Source: Kibdelosporangium banguiense (GTDB taxonomy: Bacteria > Actinomycetota > Actinomycetes > Mycobacteriales > Pseudonocardiaceae). From it: a DNA stretch of 64,000 nt. The notes beneath the pieces are model-generated. The model was not told the DNA's origin. It saw nothing but the letters and a program-made list of their open reading frames with translations, and searched no databases. The first letter of the stretch is position 1. Each line of letters starts with the position of its first letter. The position numbers and the translations under genes are program-made. The stretch lies in contig NZ_JAGINW010000001.1 in the NCBI RefSeq assembly GCF_017876405.1, positions 5,097,203 to 5,161,202 on the forward strand. The letters are read 5' to 3'. Shown here piece by piece: positions 8,804 through 17,130 of this stretch.

Positions 8804-8827
8804 TTTGAACTGACCGGTCAGTTCAAA
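8804..8827. promoter_or_regulatory. 24-bp perfect palindrome, probable TetR operator of the ABC/YhgE/TetR operon
   Basis: The half site TTTGAACTGACC is followed immediately by its exact reverse complement, giving a 24-bp perfect palindrome. It ends 13 bases upstream of the ATPase ATG at 8790, so a bound repressor would block the promoter or first bases of the transcript. The TetR protein encoded last in the same operon is the natural candidate. Binding is inferred. Confidence 0.75.
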
Positions 8828-8911
8828 TACTGCGCCGTAGAAGATCGTCCCGCAAGCCGGAGCGCTGTGATGCTCGACGCTCTTACATGGGAAGACGTGC
8901 TTTTTGTGCGT

Positions 8912-9541
8912 TCAGTCCGAATCGAGCCGGTAGAGGGTCGAGAAGATGACGTCGGTCAGCACCGAGACGATCTTCGCGTCGCCGTCCGGATCGGACATCC
9001 GGACAAGCTGGTAACCCGCGCGCTCGACCATCCACGTCAGTACAGCGGCGGTCTCCGCAGGCTCGACTGCACGCATCACGCCCGCGGCCTGGCCGAGCTC
9101 GATGGCCTTGCGTGTGGCCTCGATGATGCTCTGCATCTGGCTGCGGACTTCCTCGGCGACCGAGGCGTCGTACGCGGCGGCCTCCACGACCATGGTGAAC
9201 GCGGCCCCGCGGCGCCGGTAGACATCGATGATCGAGGTCAGTGCTGTCTGCAGGTGCTCCCGGTCGGCGCTGTCTGCCGTCGACCACCACTCCCGTGACA
9301 CGGTCTCCAGCTCGGCGAGCACGGTCTTCGTCATGCGGCGGGCCAGGTCGCTCTTGTCCTCGAAGTGCACGTAGAAGGTCGAACGCGATATGCCCGCGAC
9401 AGCGGCCAGTTTCTCCACGCTCAGCTCGGTGAAGCCGGCGCCCTCCTGGATCAGCTGCTCGGTCGCCGCCAGGACACGGCGTTCCATCGCCTCCCGGCGG
9501 TCACGCCTGCTGGACCGATCCGAACGAGTCACTGAGGGCAT
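8912..9541 (-). CDS. TetR-family regulator (EthR-like C-terminal domain)
   Basis: A 209-residue protein. A basic N-terminus (RSSRRDRREAMERRV) leads into the HTH (ELSVEKLAAVAGISRSTFYVHFEDKSDLA in part), and the C-terminal half resembles the EthR ligand domain (AETAAVLTWMVERAGYQLV). EthR-type repressors respond to small hydrophobic ligands. It is divergent from the small membrane-protein gene at 9623, with a near-perfect palindrome between them at 9563-9587, 21 bases upstream of this ATG. Regulation of both genes from that site is likely but inferred. Confidence 0.88.
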   Translation of the reverse strand: MPSVTRSDRSSRRDRREAMERRVLAATEQLIQEGAGFTELSVEKLAAVAGISRSTFYVHFEDKSDLARRMTKTVLAELETVSREWWSTADSADREHLQTALTSIIDVYRRRGAAFTMVVEAAAYDASVAEEVRSQMQSIIEATRKAIELGQAAGVMRAVEPAETAAVLTWMVERAGYQLVRMSDPDGDAKIVSVLTDVIFSTLYRLDSD

Positions 9542-9562
9542 GCCGCGAGCCTAGTGCTCCAA

Positions 9563-9587
9563 CTGTCTGGACATCATGTCCGGACAG
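9563..9587. promoter_or_regulatory. 25-bp near-palindrome between divergent genes, probable TetR operator
   Basis: CTGTCTGGACAT and ATGTCCGGACAG flank a single central C; the 12-bp arms differ at one position. A further half-like GTGTCCGGGCAG lies at 9602-9613. The site is in the short gap between tetR (minus) and the small membrane gene (plus), and a TATAGT -10-like element sits at 9598-9603. It fits autoregulation by the TetR at 8912-9541. Confidence 0.65.
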
Positions 9588-9622
9588 TCTGTCTTGATAT
9601 AGTGTCCGGGCAGGGCGACGCT

Positions 9623-9970
9623 GTGAGGATGACGGTCTTGTTATGGCTTCTGCTGAGCCTTGCGGTGATCTGCACTCTCGGCGTGGTGGGCGGAATGGTC
9701 TACGCATCTGTCCGCTCTGTCCGCGGCGGGACGAATCTGGACTACGCGCTGATCGCGGTGGGCGGCGTGACGCTGTTCGTCGACCTCATCGGCGGCGCTG
9801 CGGGAATCGTGCTCGCCGCAGGGGTCCTTGACGACCCCGGTGCCCGGACTCTGGCCGGTCTCTCGCTGGCCGGCGATCCCGCCGAGGCCGACGCCGCCCG
9901 CATGGTGGCCAGGCTGGTCGGCGGTGCGGTTCTGGGCTTCTGCCTGCTGCAGATCCTGCTGATCGTCTGA
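9623..9970 (+). CDS. Small integral membrane protein
   Basis: About 115 residues with three predicted membrane segments: LLWLLLSLAVICTLGVVGGMVY, YALIAVGGVTLFVDLIGGAAGIVLAAGV and AVLGFCLLQILLIV. No domain is recognised. I place the start at GTG 9623, with AGGGCG five to ten bases upstream; ATG at 9629 is an alternative. It is divergent from an EthR-like TetR gene across a shared palindrome, which suggests it is the regulated target. Function unknown; a small exporter subunit or stress membrane protein are both possible. Confidence 0.6.
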   Translation: MRMTVLLWLLLSLAVICTLGVVGGMVYASVRSVRGGTNLDYALIAVGGVTLFVDLIGGAAGIVLAAGVLDDPGARTLAGLSLAGDPAEADAARMVARLVGGAVLGFCLLQILLIV

Positions 9971-10007
9971 GCGCGAAACCGGTTGACCTGGTCGTGAGGA
10001 TCGGAGT

Positions 10008-10469
10008 GTGAAGATCGCCGTCACCCCGGTTGCCGACGCCCGGCCGCTCCTGCGTGAGTACTACTTCGACATCGTCGGCCGGTACTGGGGCAGGCCCGCC
10101 ACCGACGAACAGATCGACCAGGTTCTGCTCGACGAGCCCAGCGACGATCTGCTCATGCTGGTCGCGAGCGAGGACGGCAAGCCGCTCGGCTGTGTCGGCC
10201 TGAGGCTGTCGATCCCGCCGTTCGCCGAGGTCAAGCGTGTATATGTCGTGCCGCAAGCGCGTGGACGTGGCATCGGGCAGGCGCTGCTCGCCGAAGCCGA
10301 GAAGGTGGCGCGCGACCACGACGCCGTGACGATGCGCCTGGACGTGCGGGAGGATCTGGTCGAAGCCAGAGGCCTTTACGCCAAATTCGGGTACGTCGAA
10401 GTCGAGCCGTTCAACGACGACGACTACGTCGCCTACTGGCTCGCCAAAGACCTACCCGTTGTCGCGTAG
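10008..10469 (+). CDS. GNAT-family N-acetyltransferase
   Basis: A 153-residue single-domain GNAT protein. The acetyl-CoA binding loop is PQARGRGIGQALLAEAE (about residues 82-98), preceded by the beta-strand AEVKRVYVV, and the C-terminus has the typical ARGLYAKFGYVEVEPF segment. It transfers an acetyl group from acetyl-CoA to an amine; the substrate cannot be told. The GTG at 10008 follows GGATCGGAGT. It overlaps the convergent PucR-type gene by 18 bases. Confidence 0.85.
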   Translation: MKIAVTPVADARPLLREYYFDIVGRYWGRPATDEQIDQVLLDEPSDDLLMLVASEDGKPLGCVGLRLSIPPFAEVKRVYVVPQARGRGIGQALLAEAEKVARDHDAVTMRLDVREDLVEARGLYAKFGYVEVEPFNDDDYVAYWLAKDLPVVA

Positions 10470-11408
10470 GCGCCGGAGAACCAGCGTCAGGTAGAGCCGG
10501 AAACGGCCTTCTGGCGTGTCGATCGGGAAACCGAGCGTGGCGCGGGCATGCTCCAGGCGTGCCTGGATCGTGCTGTGATGCCGGTGGATCACGGCCGCGG
10601 CCTGACGGGCTGAACCGGTGTGGCACAACGCTTCCAGCAACGTCAGCATCTCGGGCTCGGGCGCGAGCTTGTCGAGCGCGAGCACGTCGGGGAGCTTGGC
10701 GATCTCGTCGGCCGGCAGTGACGCAAGCGCCATCTCGCTACCAAGCCGTTCAGCCCACACCATCGAGGACTCCGCGAAACGCACCGCGGTTCGCGCGGCA
10801 CGCCACGCGGCGGGCGCCTCGATCGCGGGGAGCAACGGGCTGACGCCTACTTTCCCTTCCTGCGGTGGGATTTTCTCCGTCTGTACGAGCACGGCGTGCA
10901 GCGATCCCAGCGCGGCCGACATACCGTTCGGCGTGCCCTTGACGGCGAGCACGCGCAGCAGGGTGTCCGGCCTGAGACCAAGCAGATGCAGCGCGCGGGA
11001 CCGTTCGGCTTCACCCGCGCTGTCCGACAAGACCAATTCCACCAAGGCCGGATCGCCCAACGCGGGCAACGGCAACCGGTTGTGGTCCAGCAGCAGGGCG
11101 ACCGCGATGGAGAACCGTTCCAGCACCATCTCGTCCAGCGGCAACGGTTTTCCCTGTCGCGCAAGCCAGACCACGGTTCCGTCTTCCAGTGTGCGCCGGG
11201 CCGCTGAGGCGGGCACAGGACCGCCGACCAGGAGCCCACGCGCGGGCGACTGCACGCCCACTGGGCATTCGGCCAGCTCACCGGCTCGGTGGACGAGCAT
11301 GTCCAGGCTCGCCCGGCCGGCCACCAGGCGATCGAAGAACCCGATCACCCGGACCGCGTTCTCCGCGTCGGCGTCCAATCCCGACAGCCGCAGCAGCAGG
11401 CCCTCCAT
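10452..11408 (-). CDS. PucR/CdaR-type transcriptional regulator
   Basis: A 318-residue protein whose C-terminal 60 residues form the PucR HTH (LLEALCHTGSARQAAAVI, then HHSTIQARLEHARATLGF). The middle holds a GAF-like or degenerate sensor region without clear catalytic residues. This family activates catabolic genes in response to metabolites. The ATG at 11408 is chosen because the next upstream in-frame codons are not usable starts with good spacing; a weak AGCGGG precedes it. It lies back to back with the hydrolase gene at 11508, which may be its target. Confidence 0.75.
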   Translation of the reverse strand: MEGLLLRLSGLDADAENAVRVIGFFDRLVAGRASLDMLVHRAGELAECPVGVQSPARGLLVGGPVPASAARRTLEDGTVVWLARQGKPLPLDEMVLERFSIAVALLLDHNRLPLPALGDPALVELVLSDSAGEAERSRALHLLGLRPDTLLRVLAVKGTPNGMSAALGSLHAVLVQTEKIPPQEGKVGVSPLLPAIEAPAAWRAARTAVRFAESSMVWAERLGSEMALASLPADEIAKLPDVLALDKLAPEPEMLTLLEALCHTGSARQAAAVIHRHHSTIQARLEHARATLGFPIDTPEGRFRLYLTLVLRRLRDNG

Positions 11409-11507
11409 CCCGCTGACACTACCGCCCGCCAGCTGGCGGTTGCACTGCGAGAATTGGCCGACACGTGGCTGTTGAGCCACCATGGCCCCGTGGATCAGCC
11501 TGGAGAC

Positions 11508-12461
11508 ATGAGTTACGCCATCGACGCCGAACTTCTGCCCTGGCTGGACATGCTGCCCGCCACCGAACTGAGCGACCAGTCGACCCTGGACGTGTCGCGC
11601 GCCCGGATGCGCGAGGTCGTGTCCATGATGCCCGCCTACGAACCAGGGCGCCCGCTGGACATCCGGGACGAGTCCGTGCCCGGCCCGCAAGGCGCGCCCG
11701 ACGTCAAAGTCCGGATCTACGCGCCGGCCGAGCGCGACGGCGCCCGCCCTGGCCTGCTCTACATCCATGGCGGCGGTTTCGTGGTCGGTGACGTCGACAT
11801 ATCCGACTCGGCCACCAAGTCGTACGCCGACGAGCTCGGCATCGTCGTGGTCTCCGTGGACTATCGGCTGGCGCCCGAGCACCCGTACCCGGCGCCGGTC
11901 GAGGACTGCTTCGCGGCACTGACCTGGATGGCGAACAAGGCCAGTGAGCTGGGCATCGATCCGTCCCGAATCGGCGTCGCGGGCGAAAGCGCGGGCGGTG
12001 GGCTCGCCGCGGGCGTCACGTTGCTCGCGCGGGATCGTGGTGGCCCGGAGCTGGTCTTCCAGTACCTCGGCGTGCCCGAGATCGACGACCGGCTCGACAC
12101 GCCGTCCATGCGCGAGTACGTGGACACCCCGGTGTGGAACCGCCCCAAGGCGATCTTCAGCTGGACCTCGTACCTCGGCGACATCGAGCCCGGCAGCCCC
12201 GATGTCCCCATCTACGCAGCGCCTGCCCGTGCGACCGACCTTTCAGGACTGCCGCCGACCGTGGTGACCGCGTGCCAGTTCGACCCGCTGCGCGACGAGG
12301 ACATCACTTACGCGCAGCGCCTCATGCAGGCAGGCATCCCCGTCGAGCTGCGGCACTACGCCGGGACATTCCACGGCTCCGGCATGATCACCGAGGCCGC
12401 CGTGACCAAGCGGATGAAGGCCGACGCACTGGAGGACCTCCGCCGCGGCCTCAAACTCTGA
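11508..12461 (+). CDS. Alpha/beta hydrolase, HSL/lipase-esterase family
   Basis: A 317-residue cytoplasmic esterase. The oxyanion motif YIHGGGFVVGD (about residues 85-95), nucleophile elbow GESAGGG (Ser about 161), an acid residue in CQFDPLRDE and the histidine in AGTFHGSGM form the HSL-family catalytic set. It would hydrolyse short-chain esters. ATG 11508 has GGAG just upstream with short spacing; the frame is open further up within the neighbouring regulator region, so the start is moderately sure. It is divergent from the PucR-type gene and is followed by a large perfect hairpin. Confidence 0.9.
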   Translation: MSYAIDAELLPWLDMLPATELSDQSTLDVSRARMREVVSMMPAYEPGRPLDIRDESVPGPQGAPDVKVRIYAPAERDGARPGLLYIHGGGFVVGDVDISDSATKSYADELGIVVVSVDYRLAPEHPYPAPVEDCFAALTWMANKASELGIDPSRIGVAGESAGGGLAAGVTLLARDRGGPELVFQYLGVPEIDDRLDTPSMREYVDTPVWNRPKAIFSWTSYLGDIEPGSPDVPIYAAPARATDLSGLPPTVVTACQFDPLRDEDITYAQRLMQAGIPVELRHYAGTFHGSGMITEAAVTKRMKADALEDLRRGLKL

Positions 12462-12465
12462 GTTT

Positions 12466-12520
12466 TGCCCCCAATGTGGCATTGGTGGCATGCGATGCCA
12501 CCAATGCCACATTGGGGGCA
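12466..12520. repeat. Interspersed palindromic repeat, copy 1: 26-bp perfect inverted repeat
   Basis: Arms at 12466-12491 and 12495-12520 are perfectly complementary over 26 bp with a 3-base loop. Each arm contains the shorter unit CCAATG-TGG-CATTGG or its reverse (CCA centre). It begins 5 bases after the hydrolase stop and ends 32 bases before the histidine kinase start, so it could act as a terminator. Related elements lie at 18728-18782 and 22639-22693. Confidence 0.85.
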
Positions 12521-12551
12521 CACCCCAAAAGCCTGCTTGTAGCGTGGGGGC

Positions 12552-13403
12552 ATGCGTTCGGGGGTGACGGAAGGGCTCATCTGGCTTGTTGTGACGGGCC
12601 TGCTCTTGATCGACAGCCGGCGCAATCCCGTGCCCTGGGAGCTCGTCGGCGGACTGGTGGTCGTCACCCTGGCGGTGGCGGCCATCCGGCGTTTCCCGGT
12701 GATTTCGCTTGCTCTGGCGATGTCGTCGGGTGTGGCGCTGGTGTTCGACTACGGCGGCCGCGTGCCTGTGTGGCCGATGCTGCTGATGGCGTCCGTGGCC
12801 TACTGCGTGTATTTCCGGCATCGCACTCGGCAGACCGAGACGCGAGGACGACTGCGTGAGCGGGCACGGATTGCCGCGGACATGCATGATTCTCTGGGGC
12901 ATGAGCTGACGCTTATTGCTGTGCGCGCGAGCGTGTTGCAGGTGTCGAGTGGTCTTGATGAACAGCAACGCAAAGCTGTGGGGGAGCTACGGGAAAGTGC
13001 TGCCGCCGCGACTGAACGGCTGCGCGAGATCATCGGTGTGTTACGCGGTCCTCCCGAGACGATCGCTGGATTGATCGCGCGCAGCGAAGCGTCAGGGATG
13101 GTCATCAAGGCGAAAGTAGAAGACGTCTCGCCGGAAGTCGAGCCGGTCGCGTACCGCGTTGTGCAGGAGGCGCTTACCAATGCGGCCAAGCACGCGCCGG
13201 GAGCCACGGTCGTCGTCGAGGTCACCCGGACCGGTGTCTCGGTGATCAACGAGCCACCTGCGGCGCCGTCACCAGGTTTGGCCTCCGGCGGGCACGGACT
13301 CAGCGGACTGCGGGACCGGGTGAAGCTGGCAGGCGGGTATTTTCAGGCAGGGCCACGGGACGGCGGGTTCGCCGTGACAGCAACATTCAGGGAGACAACG
13401 TGA
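12552..13403 (+). CDS. Sensor histidine kinase, NarL-type (HisKA_3)
   Basis: A 283-residue kinase with four N-terminal membrane helices (residues about 8-90) and almost no extracellular domain. The dimerisation/phosphoacceptor helix is RIAADMHDSLGHELTLI with His about 112, followed by an ATPase domain (VVQEALTNAAKHAPG, then GGHGLSGLRDRV). It would phosphorylate the response regulator whose GTG overlaps its stop codon (GTGA). The input is probably sensed within the membrane. Start ATG at 12552 follows the palindromic repeat. Confidence 0.92.
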   Translation: MRSGVTEGLIWLVVTGLLLIDSRRNPVPWELVGGLVVVTLAVAAIRRFPVISLALAMSSGVALVFDYGGRVPVWPMLLMASVAYCVYFRHRTRQTETRGRLRERARIAADMHDSLGHELTLIAVRASVLQVSSGLDEQQRKAVGELRESAAAATERLREIIGVLRGPPETIAGLIARSEASGMVIKAKVEDVSPEVEPVAYRVVQEALTNAAKHAPGATVVVEVTRTGVSVINEPPAAPSPGLASGGHGLSGLRDRVKLAGGYFQAGPRDGGFAVTATFRETT

Positions 13404-14044
13404 TCCGGGTCGTGCTCGCCGACGACGAGGCGATGATCCGCGCGGGCATCGCGGCCATCCTTGGCAGCGACGACCGGATCGAAGTCGTCGCGCAAGCCGT
13501 GGACGGCCGCGAAGCCGTGGACGAAGTACTGCGCACCAGGCCTGATGTCGTGCTGCTCGACATTCAGATGCCTGAGCTCGACGGCCTCGCAGCGGCCAGG
13601 GAGATCAGGCGGCTGCGTCCCGAGACCAGCGTGGTCATGCTGACCACGTTCAACGAGGAAACCTACGTCGAACAAGCGCTTGCTTTAGGCGCCAGCGGTT
13701 TCCTGCTCAAGTCAGGCGACCCGTTCGAGCTGCTGGCCGGGGTACGGGCGGTCGCGGACGGCGCCGCGTTCCTGTCCCCGAAGATCGCCAAGCGGGTGAT
13801 CGAGCAGCTGACCGGCCGGGCGACGTCCCGCGAACAGGTCAAGCTGCTGACACCCAAGGAGACAGAAGTGCTGGCACTGCTGGGTTCTGGAATGTCCAAT
13901 GCGGACATCGCGGCCCGGCTTTTCATCGTCGAGGGAACCGTCAAGGCGCACGTGAGCACGATCCTCAGCCGTCTCGGCGTGAAAAACCGCGTCCAGGCCG
14001 CGATCGTCGCCTACGAAGCCGGCCTCGTCGAGAGCCTGGCCTGA
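13400..14044 (+). CDS. Response regulator, NarL/FixJ family
   Basis: A 214-residue regulator: receiver domain with VVLADDEAMIRAG (acidic pocket), phosphoacceptor Asp about 54 in LLDIQMPELDG and the conserved Lys in GFLLKSG, then a LuxR-type HTH (LTPKETEVLALLGSGMSN, VEGTVKAHVSTILSRLGV). Translated by a four-base overlap with the kinase at 12552. Its 3' end overlaps the convergent secreted hydrolase by 34 bases. DNA target not identified. Confidence 0.93.
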   Translation: MIRVVLADDEAMIRAGIAAILGSDDRIEVVAQAVDGREAVDEVLRTRPDVVLLDIQMPELDGLAAAREIRRLRPETSVVMLTTFNEETYVEQALALGASGFLLKSGDPFELLAGVRAVADGAAFLSPKIAKRVIEQLTGRATSREQVKLLTPKETEVLALLGSGMSNADIAARLFIVEGTVKAHVSTILSRLGVKNRVQAAIVAYEAGLVESLA

Positions 14045-15051
14045 AACAACCCGGTGAGATAGTCACGGAAGAAGTGCATCGACTGGACCGGGTCCTGCGT
14101 GCCGTAGAGCCGGGTCCATGTCGCGGGCGGCATCTTGTCCTTCTGACCCAGCGCAACCGTCAGATAGCCGTTGTCGGTCGACGACGAGTGCCCGGTCTCA
14201 GGCAAGTGCCGTCGTTCTTTCCAACCGGTCACCGACGGCCAGGCCGCGTCCCAGCCCGCGCCGAATTCCTGCTCGCCGACCGGGCTGGTGAGCAGCGCGA
14301 ACGGCCTGTCGATCACCAGCGGCCGGTACAACGGTCCGTCGAGGCTCACACCGGCCTTGACTCGCCGGTCCACGGCCATCGTCTCCGCGGTTGCCACCCC
14401 GCCCGCGGAATGCCCGGCCATCCCGATCCGGGCCGCGTCGATCCGTGGTGATCCGCGCTTGAGCAACGTGTCCAACACAAAGGAGACGTCGGTTGCCCGG
14501 TTCTCCAGCACCGCCGGCCACGGCTGGCCCGGTGTCTGGCAAACCAGGCACTGCAGCATCCGGCCGCCTGGGAACTCGACGTTGTACGCCTCATAGGCAT
14601 GGTCTATCGCCGCGACCACGAACCCCTTCGACGCCAACTGCTCGGCGAGTGTGGTCAACGTCGTCCTGCTGTTGCCCGCGCCGGGCGACAGCACCACGAG
14701 GGGCCAGCGGGACGGCAGTGCCGGGGCATCGGCATAGGAGTGCACCTTGATCTTGCTCAGCGCGTCCTCAGGGAGATCCAGCTTCAGGCCTTTGACAGTG
14801 GCCGCGGACTCGGCCGCGGTCATGTAGGCACCAGGCCTGCCCACCGGGAACGCTGGGTACCACAACGAAACCATCAGTTCACGGCGCCGGTCGGGCTCCC
14901 ACTGCTCAGCGCGGGACTGGTCGGTCAGATGCAGCGTCCGCAGCCCGATCGGATAGGGCCCGCCGGGCTCGATCAGGGCGGTCTTCGTGGCGGCCGCCGC
15001 CGGTGCCGCGAGCGCCGCCAGCAGGGCGGCGACGATTACCAAGATCCTCAT
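14011..15051 (-). CDS. Secreted alpha/beta hydrolase (PAF-acetylhydrolase/lipase-like)
   Basis: A 346-residue protein with a Sec signal peptide (MRILVIVAALLAALAAPAAAA). The hydrolase core shows a nucleophile elbow GMAGHSAGG and an upstream LVVLSPGAG segment; the dienelactone/PAF-AH-like fold is suggested by VSLWYPA and AIDHAYEAYN. Cysteines in QCLVCQ could form a disulfide. The ATG at 15051 is chosen because it opens the signal peptide; the ORF extends 12 codons more. It would act outside the cell on esters or platelet-activating-factor-like lipids; the substrate is a guess. Confidence 0.78.
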   Translation of the reverse strand: MRILVIVAALLAALAAPAAAATKTALIEPGGPYPIGLRTLHLTDQSRAEQWEPDRRRELMVSLWYPAFPVGRPGAYMTAAESAATVKGLKLDLPEDALSKIKVHSYADAPALPSRWPLVVLSPGAGNSRTTLTTLAEQLASKGFVVAAIDHAYEAYNVEFPGGRMLQCLVCQTPGQPWPAVLENRATDVSFVLDTLLKRGSPRIDAARIGMAGHSAGGVATAETMAVDRRVKAGVSLDGPLYRPLVIDRPFALLTSPVGEQEFGAGWDAAWPSVTGWKERRHLPETGHSSSTDNGYLTVALGQKDKMPPATWTRLYGTQDPVQSMHFFRDYLTGLFQARLSTRPAS

Positions 15052-15131
15052 GGGATCAGTGTTGTTCGCGCAGGTCCAGCCGCACATCGGACTTACGCCA
15101 GGCCCGCACCCCTACTTTCGTCAGGGGTCGC

Positions 15132-16046
15132 CTACCTCAGCGCCGAGGCCGGCCGGACCTCCCAGATCGTCCAGAGTGGACGGTAACCCTGCCTGGCCCA
15201 GAACACCGTCGACAACGGGTTCGGCGGGTTGAAGTAGAGGAACGTGCCGACCGTCCCGGCCGCGCCGAGTTCCCGGTGCACGTGCGCGATCAGCTCCCGG
15301 CCGATGCCCGTGCCGCGTAACGGCGGTGCGACCGAGAAACTGTTGATGTAACCCCAGAGCCCGTGCCGGACCCGGGTCTCGCTCCAGGACCCGGCCTCCG
15401 AGTCGCTGAACCAGCATTCGGCCAGCGCGACCGCGATCCCGTCGCTCTCGGCCAGCCACACCGGGTCGTTCTGGTCCAGATGCCGGGCCAGCGCCTCCCG
15501 TTTGACCTTCAGCGCGCCCGGGCGTAAGACCGTCCCGCCGACCATCGCCGAGTACTCCAGCTCGGCCATGGCCAGCGGGAACACCACGTCCAGATCGCGC
15601 AGCCGGGCCCGGCGGATGGTCAGGCGCCCGGGCGACGGGGTGGTGCGGCCACCGGTCCGGATGGCCAAAGTGGACAGTGGGACCAGGCCGTGGTCGAGCA
15701 GCACCCGGGCCGCCCGCACGTCCCGGCTCGGCCACGTGACCAGGCAGGACGAGTCCGGGCCGGGGGCGCGGCGGTCCATCATCACCTGCCACTGGGCCAT
15801 CAGCTCGGCCATGCCGTGCTCGCCGAGCATCGGGTGCAGCTCCCAGACCTCCAGCGCGGACCACAGCGTCGGCATCGCGTCCGGCGCCAGCCGGCTCGCC
15901 ACCACCACGCCCGCCGCGCGTGAACCGTCCGGCAGCGCCGCTGTGATCACGTCGCCGTCCGGCGGCCGCACCGCCGCGGGCAGCATCGGGTCGAGCCGGG
16001 CGAACCACGCGCTCTGCGTGTCCACCAGCCCGTCCGTGAACTTCAT
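15132..16046 (-). CDS. GNAT acetyltransferase, two-domain
   Basis: A 304-residue protein. The C-terminal half is a clear GNAT domain: acetyl-CoA loop PLRGTGIGRELIAHVH and LYFNPPNPLSTVFWARQGY. The N-terminal half resembles a second, degenerate GNAT module (VWELHPMLGEHGMAEL, RAARVLLDHGLVPL). ATG at 16046 is 5 bases downstream of the methyltransferase stop, so the two are one operon. Substrate unknown. Confidence 0.78.
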   Translation of the reverse strand: MKFTDGLVDTQSAWFARLDPMLPAAVRPPDGDVITAALPDGSRAAGVVVASRLAPDAMPTLWSALEVWELHPMLGEHGMAELMAQWQVMMDRRAPGPDSSCLVTWPSRDVRAARVLLDHGLVPLSTLAIRTGGRTTPSPGRLTIRRARLRDLDVVFPLAMAELEYSAMVGGTVLRPGALKVKREALARHLDQNDPVWLAESDGIAVALAECWFSDSEAGSWSETRVRHGLWGYINSFSVAPPLRGTGIGRELIAHVHRELGAAGTVGTFLYFNPPNPLSTVFWARQGYRPLWTIWEVRPASALR

Positions 16047-16051
16047 CCGCC

Positions 16052-16894
16052 CTAGGCCTTCTTCCGGCAGCAGAAGATCGCCGTCCCGGGGAACAGCTCT
16101 CCGCGCAACGGGCTCCACTGGCCCCACTCGCGCGTGTGCTCTTCCGGCCATTCCGGCTCGATCATGTCTTCCAGTACGAAACCAGATCCGGTCAGCGCAC
16201 GCACGTAGTCCCCGAGCGTGCGGTGGTGCTCGACGTAGGTGGGCCGGCCCTCGGCGTCGACTTCCACGTACGGGGTGCGATCGAAGTAGGAAGTGATCAC
16301 CCGCAGCCCGTCCGGCCCCGGATCGTCCGGGAATATCCACCTGATCGGGTGAGTCACGGCGAAGACCCAGCGCCCGCCCGGCCGCAGCACCCGGGCGACC
16401 TCCCGGAAAACCGGGCGAACATCCGCCACGAACGGCACCGCACCGAACGCCGAGCACGCGATGTCGAAGCGTTCGGTGCCGAACGGCAGCCGTTCGGCGT
16501 TCGCCCGCACCAACAAAGGAGTGATACCCGTCACATCGTTGGCATGCGCGGCGTGCTTGAGCATCCCGCCCGAAAGGTCGAACGCGGCGACCCGTGCACC
16601 CTGCGTGACCAGCCAACGGGCGCACGGCGCGGAGCCACAGCCGACCTCCACGATGTCCTTGCCTGCCACGTCGCCGAGCAGTCCCAGATCACGTTCCCGC
16701 AGGCCCTCGGGGCACCAGAGGAAATCCGCGTCGCCGAGGAAAGCGCCGTGCTCAGCCAGGTAGTCGCCGGCGTCAGCGTCCCACCACGCGATGTTGGCGG
16801 CCACCGACTCCCGCGCGTCAACACTTCGCCGGGCGGGACCGACTGTGCCGAGAGTAGCTTGGGTCCCGGCGTACCGGTCGTTCTCGCTGTCCAC
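16052..16894 (-). CDS. Class I SAM-dependent methyltransferase
   Basis: A 280-residue methyltransferase. Motif I is IVEVGCGSAPCARWL (SAM-binding), followed by VAAFDLSGGML, and the motif IV region DIACSAFGAVPFVAD; motif VI is VLRPGGRWVFAVTHPI. The GTG at 16894 is preceded by AGAAGGAGC with good spacing, so I prefer it over a start 33 bases upstream. Operon with the GNAT gene. The substrate, a small molecule or lipid, is not evident. Confidence 0.85.
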   Translation of the reverse strand: MDSENDRYAGTQATLGTVGPARRSVDARESVAANIAWWDADAGDYLAEHGAFLGDADFLWCPEGLRERDLGLLGDVAGKDIVEVGCGSAPCARWLVTQGARVAAFDLSGGMLKHAAHANDVTGITPLLVRANAERLPFGTERFDIACSAFGAVPFVADVRPVFREVARVLRPGGRWVFAVTHPIRWIFPDDPGPDGLRVITSYFDRTPYVEVDAEGRPTYVEHHRTLGDYVRALTGSGFVLEDMIEPEWPEEHTREWGQWSPLRGELFPGTAIFCCRKKA

Positions 16895-16930
16895 GCCTGC
16901 TCCTTCTGGGCATCCGGTTTGCCCCATGTT

Positions 16931-16960
16931 CGCGCGGGCGCGTACGATACCGCCCGCGCG
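16931..16960. other. GC-rich hairpin between divergent methyltransferase and rpsA genes
   Basis: CGCGCGGGCG and CGCCCGCGCG form a perfect 10-bp stem around a 10-base loop in the 236-base gap before rpsA. It lies about 170 bases upstream of the rpsA start, so it may be part of the rpsA leader or promoter region. No known leader motif is recognised. The rest of this gap holds no other clear element. Confidence 0.4.
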
Positions 16961-17130
16961 GTGAATTTCGCGCTGCCTGCTGTTCAGGTCAGGGAATCTG
17001 GGAATCGGGTTGCGCGTCTCGGTGTTGAACCCTGTGCATGCTTAACGACACACACAGGGCGCAGGCCGTCCAGCCGCGCGCACAAACTGCACACCCAACG
17101 ACCCCAATCCGTACCGGAGCAACCCACCTA